From Saccharofermentans sp. (GTDB lineage Bacteria > Bacillota_A > Clostridia > Saccharofermentanales > Saccharofermentanaceae), in assembly GCA_024695565.1 (NCBI GenBank), contig JAILHX010000018.1, positions 1 to 5,946 on the forward strand: DNA of 5,946 nt, in the 5' to 3' direction. The notes under the pieces were generated by a model. The model was not told where the DNA came from. It saw only the letters and a list, made by a program, of their open reading frames with translations, and did no database searches. This document shows, piece after piece, positions 3,247 through 5,946 of the stretch; position 1 is the first letter of the stretch, and each line of letters begins with the position of its first letter. The translations under genes were made by a program, and so were the position numbers.

Positions 3247-5946
3247 ATGGAAGAGAATAAATTTATCAAGATCAGAGGCGCCAGAGAGCATAACCTCAAG
3301 AATATCGATATAGACATCCCGAGAAGGAAGATGGTCGTTCTGACGGGTCTTTCCGGTTCGGGCAAATCTTCGCTTGCTTTCGATACCATCTATGCAGAAG
3401 GCCAGAGAAGATATGTTGAATCGCTCTCTTCTTATGCGAGGATGTTCTTAGGCCAGCTCGATAAGCCTGACTTGGACAGCATCGAGGGATTGTCTCCTGC
3501 AATCTCCATAGACCAGAAATCCACTGTAAGCAATCCGAGATCTACTGTAGGTACGGTTACCGAGATATACGACTACTTCAGACTCCTTTATGCGAGAGTC
3601 GGAGAGCCTTTCTGTCCGAACTGCGGCAAGAAGATCAAGTCTCAGGGTATCGACCAGATAATCGATAAGCTTAAGGTATATCCCGAAGGCACGAGAGCGA
3701 TCATCTATGCACCAATGGTAAGGGGCAAGAAGGGTGAGTTCAGCAAGCTTTTCGAGGGCTTCAGGAAGTCAGGATATGCCAGGGTCAAGGTCGACGGAAT
3801 AACATACGAACTCGACGAAGAGATCGAACTCAACAAGAACGTTAAGCATGAGATCTCAGTCGTAGTCGACAGACTTGTCATAAAGGAAGCTAATACAACA
3901 AGACTTTACGATTCTTGTGAGACAGCTCTAAAGCTCGCTGACGGACTCTTGTCCGTTGAGCTTCAGACTGCAACGACAGATGAGAACGGCGATAAGACAT
4001 ATGAATCCCAGGAAGAGTTCTTCTCGCAGCATCTGGCTTGTCCTGACTGCGGAATATCTTTCGGTGAGATCAATACGAGAAGTTTCTCATTTAACAGTCC
4101 CGAGGGCGCATGTTCTAACTGTTCAGGTCTTGGAACGCTCACAGCGGTCGATCCCGAGCTCTGCATTACGAATCCCAAGCTCAGCATCAATGAGGGCGCG
4201 GTAAGGACTGCAGGATGGAATTTTGATGATCCCAAGAGCTGGGGCAGATGCTTTATCGAAGCATTGTCTGAGAGATATAAGTTCTCATTAGACGTTCCTT
4301 ACTATAAGCTTCCGGATGACATCAAGAATCTCATCCTCTACGGCAACGGCGGCGAGAAGCTTAAGATCGACACCAGAAACTCCACGTTCCCCAGGGAAGG
4401 AGATTATTACTCAGCATGGGAAGGTGTTGTTCCGAGCGTTATGAGACGCTGGAGAGAGGCTTACAGCGAAGAGGCGAAGCTCTCTTATGAGAAGTATTTC
4501 AGTGTCGACATCTGTCCCGTCTGTAACGGTGCAAGACTTAATAAGAACAGCCTGTCTGTTAAGGTAGGCGGTCTTAATATAAGCGAGCTTACGAATATGT
4601 CCGTTAAGGCTATGCGTGAGTTCTTCTCTGATCTCAAGCTCAAGGGCAAGAATGCTGAGATCGCTGCGCCTATCTTAAGGGAAGTCAAAGCGAGGATCGA
4701 GTTCCTCTATGACGTAGGTCTTGATTACATGACGCTCTCCAGATCGTCTTCCACACTGTCCGGCGGTGAAGCTCAGAGGATCAGGCTTGCCACACAGATC
4801 GGCGCAGGCCTTCAGGGCGTTTTATACGTTCTTGACGAGCCTTCCATCGGTCTTCACCAGAGAGATAACGATAAGCTCATTAAGACTCTCTTCAAGTTAA
4901 GGGACCTCGGCAACTCGATCCTTGTAGTTGAGCACGATGAAGATACAATGAGATCTGCTGATCACATCATTGATATCGGTCCCGGTGCCGGTTCGTTCGG
5001 AGGTCAGGTGGTAGCCCAGGGCACTATTGATGACATCATCAATGTCGAAGCGTCTGTAACAGGCCAGTATCTGTCAGGAAAAAAGTTCATTCCCGTACCT
5101 GCGAACAGACGTAAGGTTGATTCAAAGAAGCTCCTGAAGATCCAGGGTGCCCATGTAAATAACCTCAAGAATATCAACGTTGATATTCCGATCGGTCTTT
5201 TCACGGTAATCACAGGCGTATCAGGCTCAGGCAAATCTTCGCTCATCAATTCGACGCTCGTTCCTTACCTCAACCATGAGCTCAACGGTGCGAGGAAGAC
5301 GAGAGTCAAGTGCGACAGAATCACGGGTTATTCCAACCTCGATAAGATCATCTGCATTGACCAGAGCCCTATCGGAAGGACGCCGAGAAGTAATCCTGCT
5401 ACGTACATAGGTCTTTTCGATCTTATTCGAAAACTATATGCCGAGACACCTGACGCCAAGCAGCGCGGTTATAAGGCCGGAAGATTCTCATTCAACACCA
5501 AGGGCGGCAGATGCGAAGCCTGCTCGGGCGACGGTGTTAATAAGATCGAGATGCACTTCCTGCCTGATATCTATGTCACATGCGACGTCTGTAAGGGTAA
5601 GAGATATAACCGTGAGACTCTTGAGGTCAGATATAACGGCAAGAACATATCAGACGTTCTCGAGATGAGCGTTGACGATGCCTGCGAGTTCTTCAAGAAC
5701 CACCCTGCGATCTACAAGAAGGTCAGGACGCTTCAGGACGTGGGTCTGGGCTATATCAAGCTCGGCCAGCCCTCTACGACACTCTCCGGCGGTGAGGCAC
5801 AAAGGATCAAACTTGCCTCGGAATTGTCGAGAAGATCGACCGGAAAAACGATATATGTATTAGATGAACCCACCACGGGTCTGCACGTTGCGGACGTTCA
5901 TAAATTGGTTGACATTTTAGAACGCCTAACAGAAAATAAGAACACT
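3247..5946 (+). CDS. uvrA: Excinuclease ABC subunit A (3' end cut by window)
   Basis: UvrA is the DNA-damage-sensing ATPase of nucleotide excision repair. It dimerises, loads UvrB at the lesion and leaves before UvrC cuts. The frame is open for 900 codons with no stop or frameshift; full-length UvrA has about 940 residues, so roughly 40-60 are missing at the right edge. Two ABC modules are visible. The first has Walker A GLSGSGKS (34-41), signature LSGGEAQR (504-511) and Walker B ending D530-E531 in VLDEPSIGLH. The second has Walker A GVSGSGKS (657-664), signature LSGGEAQR (846-853) and Walker B D873-E874 in VLDEPTTGLH. Zinc-binding cysteine pairs occur at C123/C126 with C423/C426, C265/C268 with C289/C292, and C756/C759 with C779/C782, matching the three zinc modules known in UvrA. 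All key residues are intact. The ATG 3247 start fits the conserved IRGAREHNLKNI opening, but the upstream AAAGAG (3231-3236) is a weak ribosome binding site. Confidence 0.97.
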   Translation, partial: MEENKFIKIRGAREHNLKNIDIDIPRRKMVVLTGLSGSGKSSLAFDTIYAEGQRRYVESLSSYARMFLGQLDKPDLDSIEGLSPAISIDQKSTVSNPRSTVGTVTEIYDYFRLLYARVGEPFCPNCGKKIKSQGIDQIIDKLKVYPEGTRAIIYAPMVRGKKGEFSKLFEGFRKSGYARVKVDGITYELDEEIELNKNVKHEISVVVDRLVIKEANTTRLYDSCETALKLADGLLSVELQTATTDENGDKTYESQEEFFSQHLACPDCGISFGEINTRSFSFNSPEGACSNCSGLGTLTAVDPELCITNPKLSINEGAVRTAGWNFDDPKSWGRCFIEALSERYKFSLDVPYYKLPDDIKNLILYGNGGEKLKIDTRNSTFPREGDYYSAWEGVVPSVMRRWREAYSEEAKLSYEKYFSVDICPVCNGARLNKNSLSVKVGGLNISELTNMSVKAMREFFSDLKLKGKNAEIAAPILREVKARIEFLYDVGLDYMTLSRSSSTLSGGEAQRIRLATQIGAGLQGVLYVLDEPSIGLHQRDNDKLIKTLFKLRDLGNSILVVEHDEDTMRSADHIIDIGPGAGSFGGQVVAQGTIDDIINVEASVTGQYLSGKKFIPVPANRRKVDSKKLLKIQGAHVNNLKNINVDIPIGLFTVITGVSGSGKSSLINSTLVPYLNHELNGARKTRVKCDRITGYSNLDKIICIDQSPIGRTPRSNPATYIGLFDLIRKLYAETPDAKQRGYKAGRFSFNTKGGRCEACSGDGVNKIEMHFLPDIYVTCDVCKGKRYNRETLEVRYNGKNISDVLEMSVDDACEFFKNHPAIYKKVRTLQDVGLGYIKLGQPSTTLSGGEAQRIKLASELSRRSTGKTIYVLDEPTTGLHVADVHKLVDILERLTENKNT

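Noticed and set aside
3075..3260. 61-codon plus-strand ORF containing the tRNA
   Set aside because: It translates the tRNA and its terminator hairpin, overlaps the uvrA start, and has no ribosome binding site.
3039..3389. 116-codon minus-strand ORF across the tRNA and uvrA start
   Set aside because: It runs antisense through a tRNA, a terminator and the conserved uvrA N-terminus. Such ORFs are a common false call over tRNA genes.
3963..4235. 90-codon minus-strand ORF inside uvrA
   Set aside because: It is a shadow of the uvrA frame, which is continuous and carries conserved motifs throughout this stretch.
1..5946. Search for CRISPR arrays, insertion sequences, phage genes, toxin-antitoxin pairs or a new multi-gene system
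   Set aside because: No spaced direct repeats, transposase motifs, terminal inverted repeats or unexplained gene clusters were seen. All large coding space belongs to recognised housekeeping families.

Overview
The window reads as an ordinary chromosomal stretch from a bacterium, most likely a Firmicute of the class Clostridia. The support is the ribosomal-protein and citrate synthase sequence types, strong AGGAGG ribosome binding sites, Arg codons dominated by AGA, and a strong preference for AAG and CAG. This is a judgement from protein and codon style, not a database match; I would not name a family. Every recognised gene lies on the + strand.

Layout. (1) Positions 1-650 hold the distal part of the translation operon: rpmI (ribosomal protein L35) and rplT (L20), closed by a clear intrinsic terminator. 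infC, the usual first gene, would lie just before the window. (2) Positions 651-1490 hold a separate unit with its own putative promoter, encoding a SpoU/TrmH-family RNA 2'-O-ribose methyltransferase. It very probably starts at a TTG codon (723), not further upstream. (3) Positions 1491-1620 are an AT-rich regulatory gap with a TATAAT box and two perfect inverted repeats. It leads into a citrate synthase gene (1621-3009) with all catalytic residues. (4) Positions 3010-3246 hold a tRNA-Glu gene with anticodon CTC and encoded CCA. It has a good promoter, overlain by a nested inverted repeat, and its own terminator. (5) From 3247 to the right edge runs uvrA, the damage-recognition ATPase of nucleotide excision repair. 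It is open at the window end, lacking roughly the last 40-60 residues.

The genes belong to at least three separately transcribed units that share a housekeeping theme: ribosome assembly, RNA modification, central carbon metabolism, tRNA supply and DNA repair. They are not one pathway. I found no mobile element, CRISPR array, phage gene, toxin-antitoxin pair or defence system, and no sign of a novel multi-gene system. The points worth a second look are small regulatory ones: the dyads in front of citrate synthase, the nested dyad over the tRNA promoter, the TTG start, and the missing obvious promoter or SOS box for uvrA.
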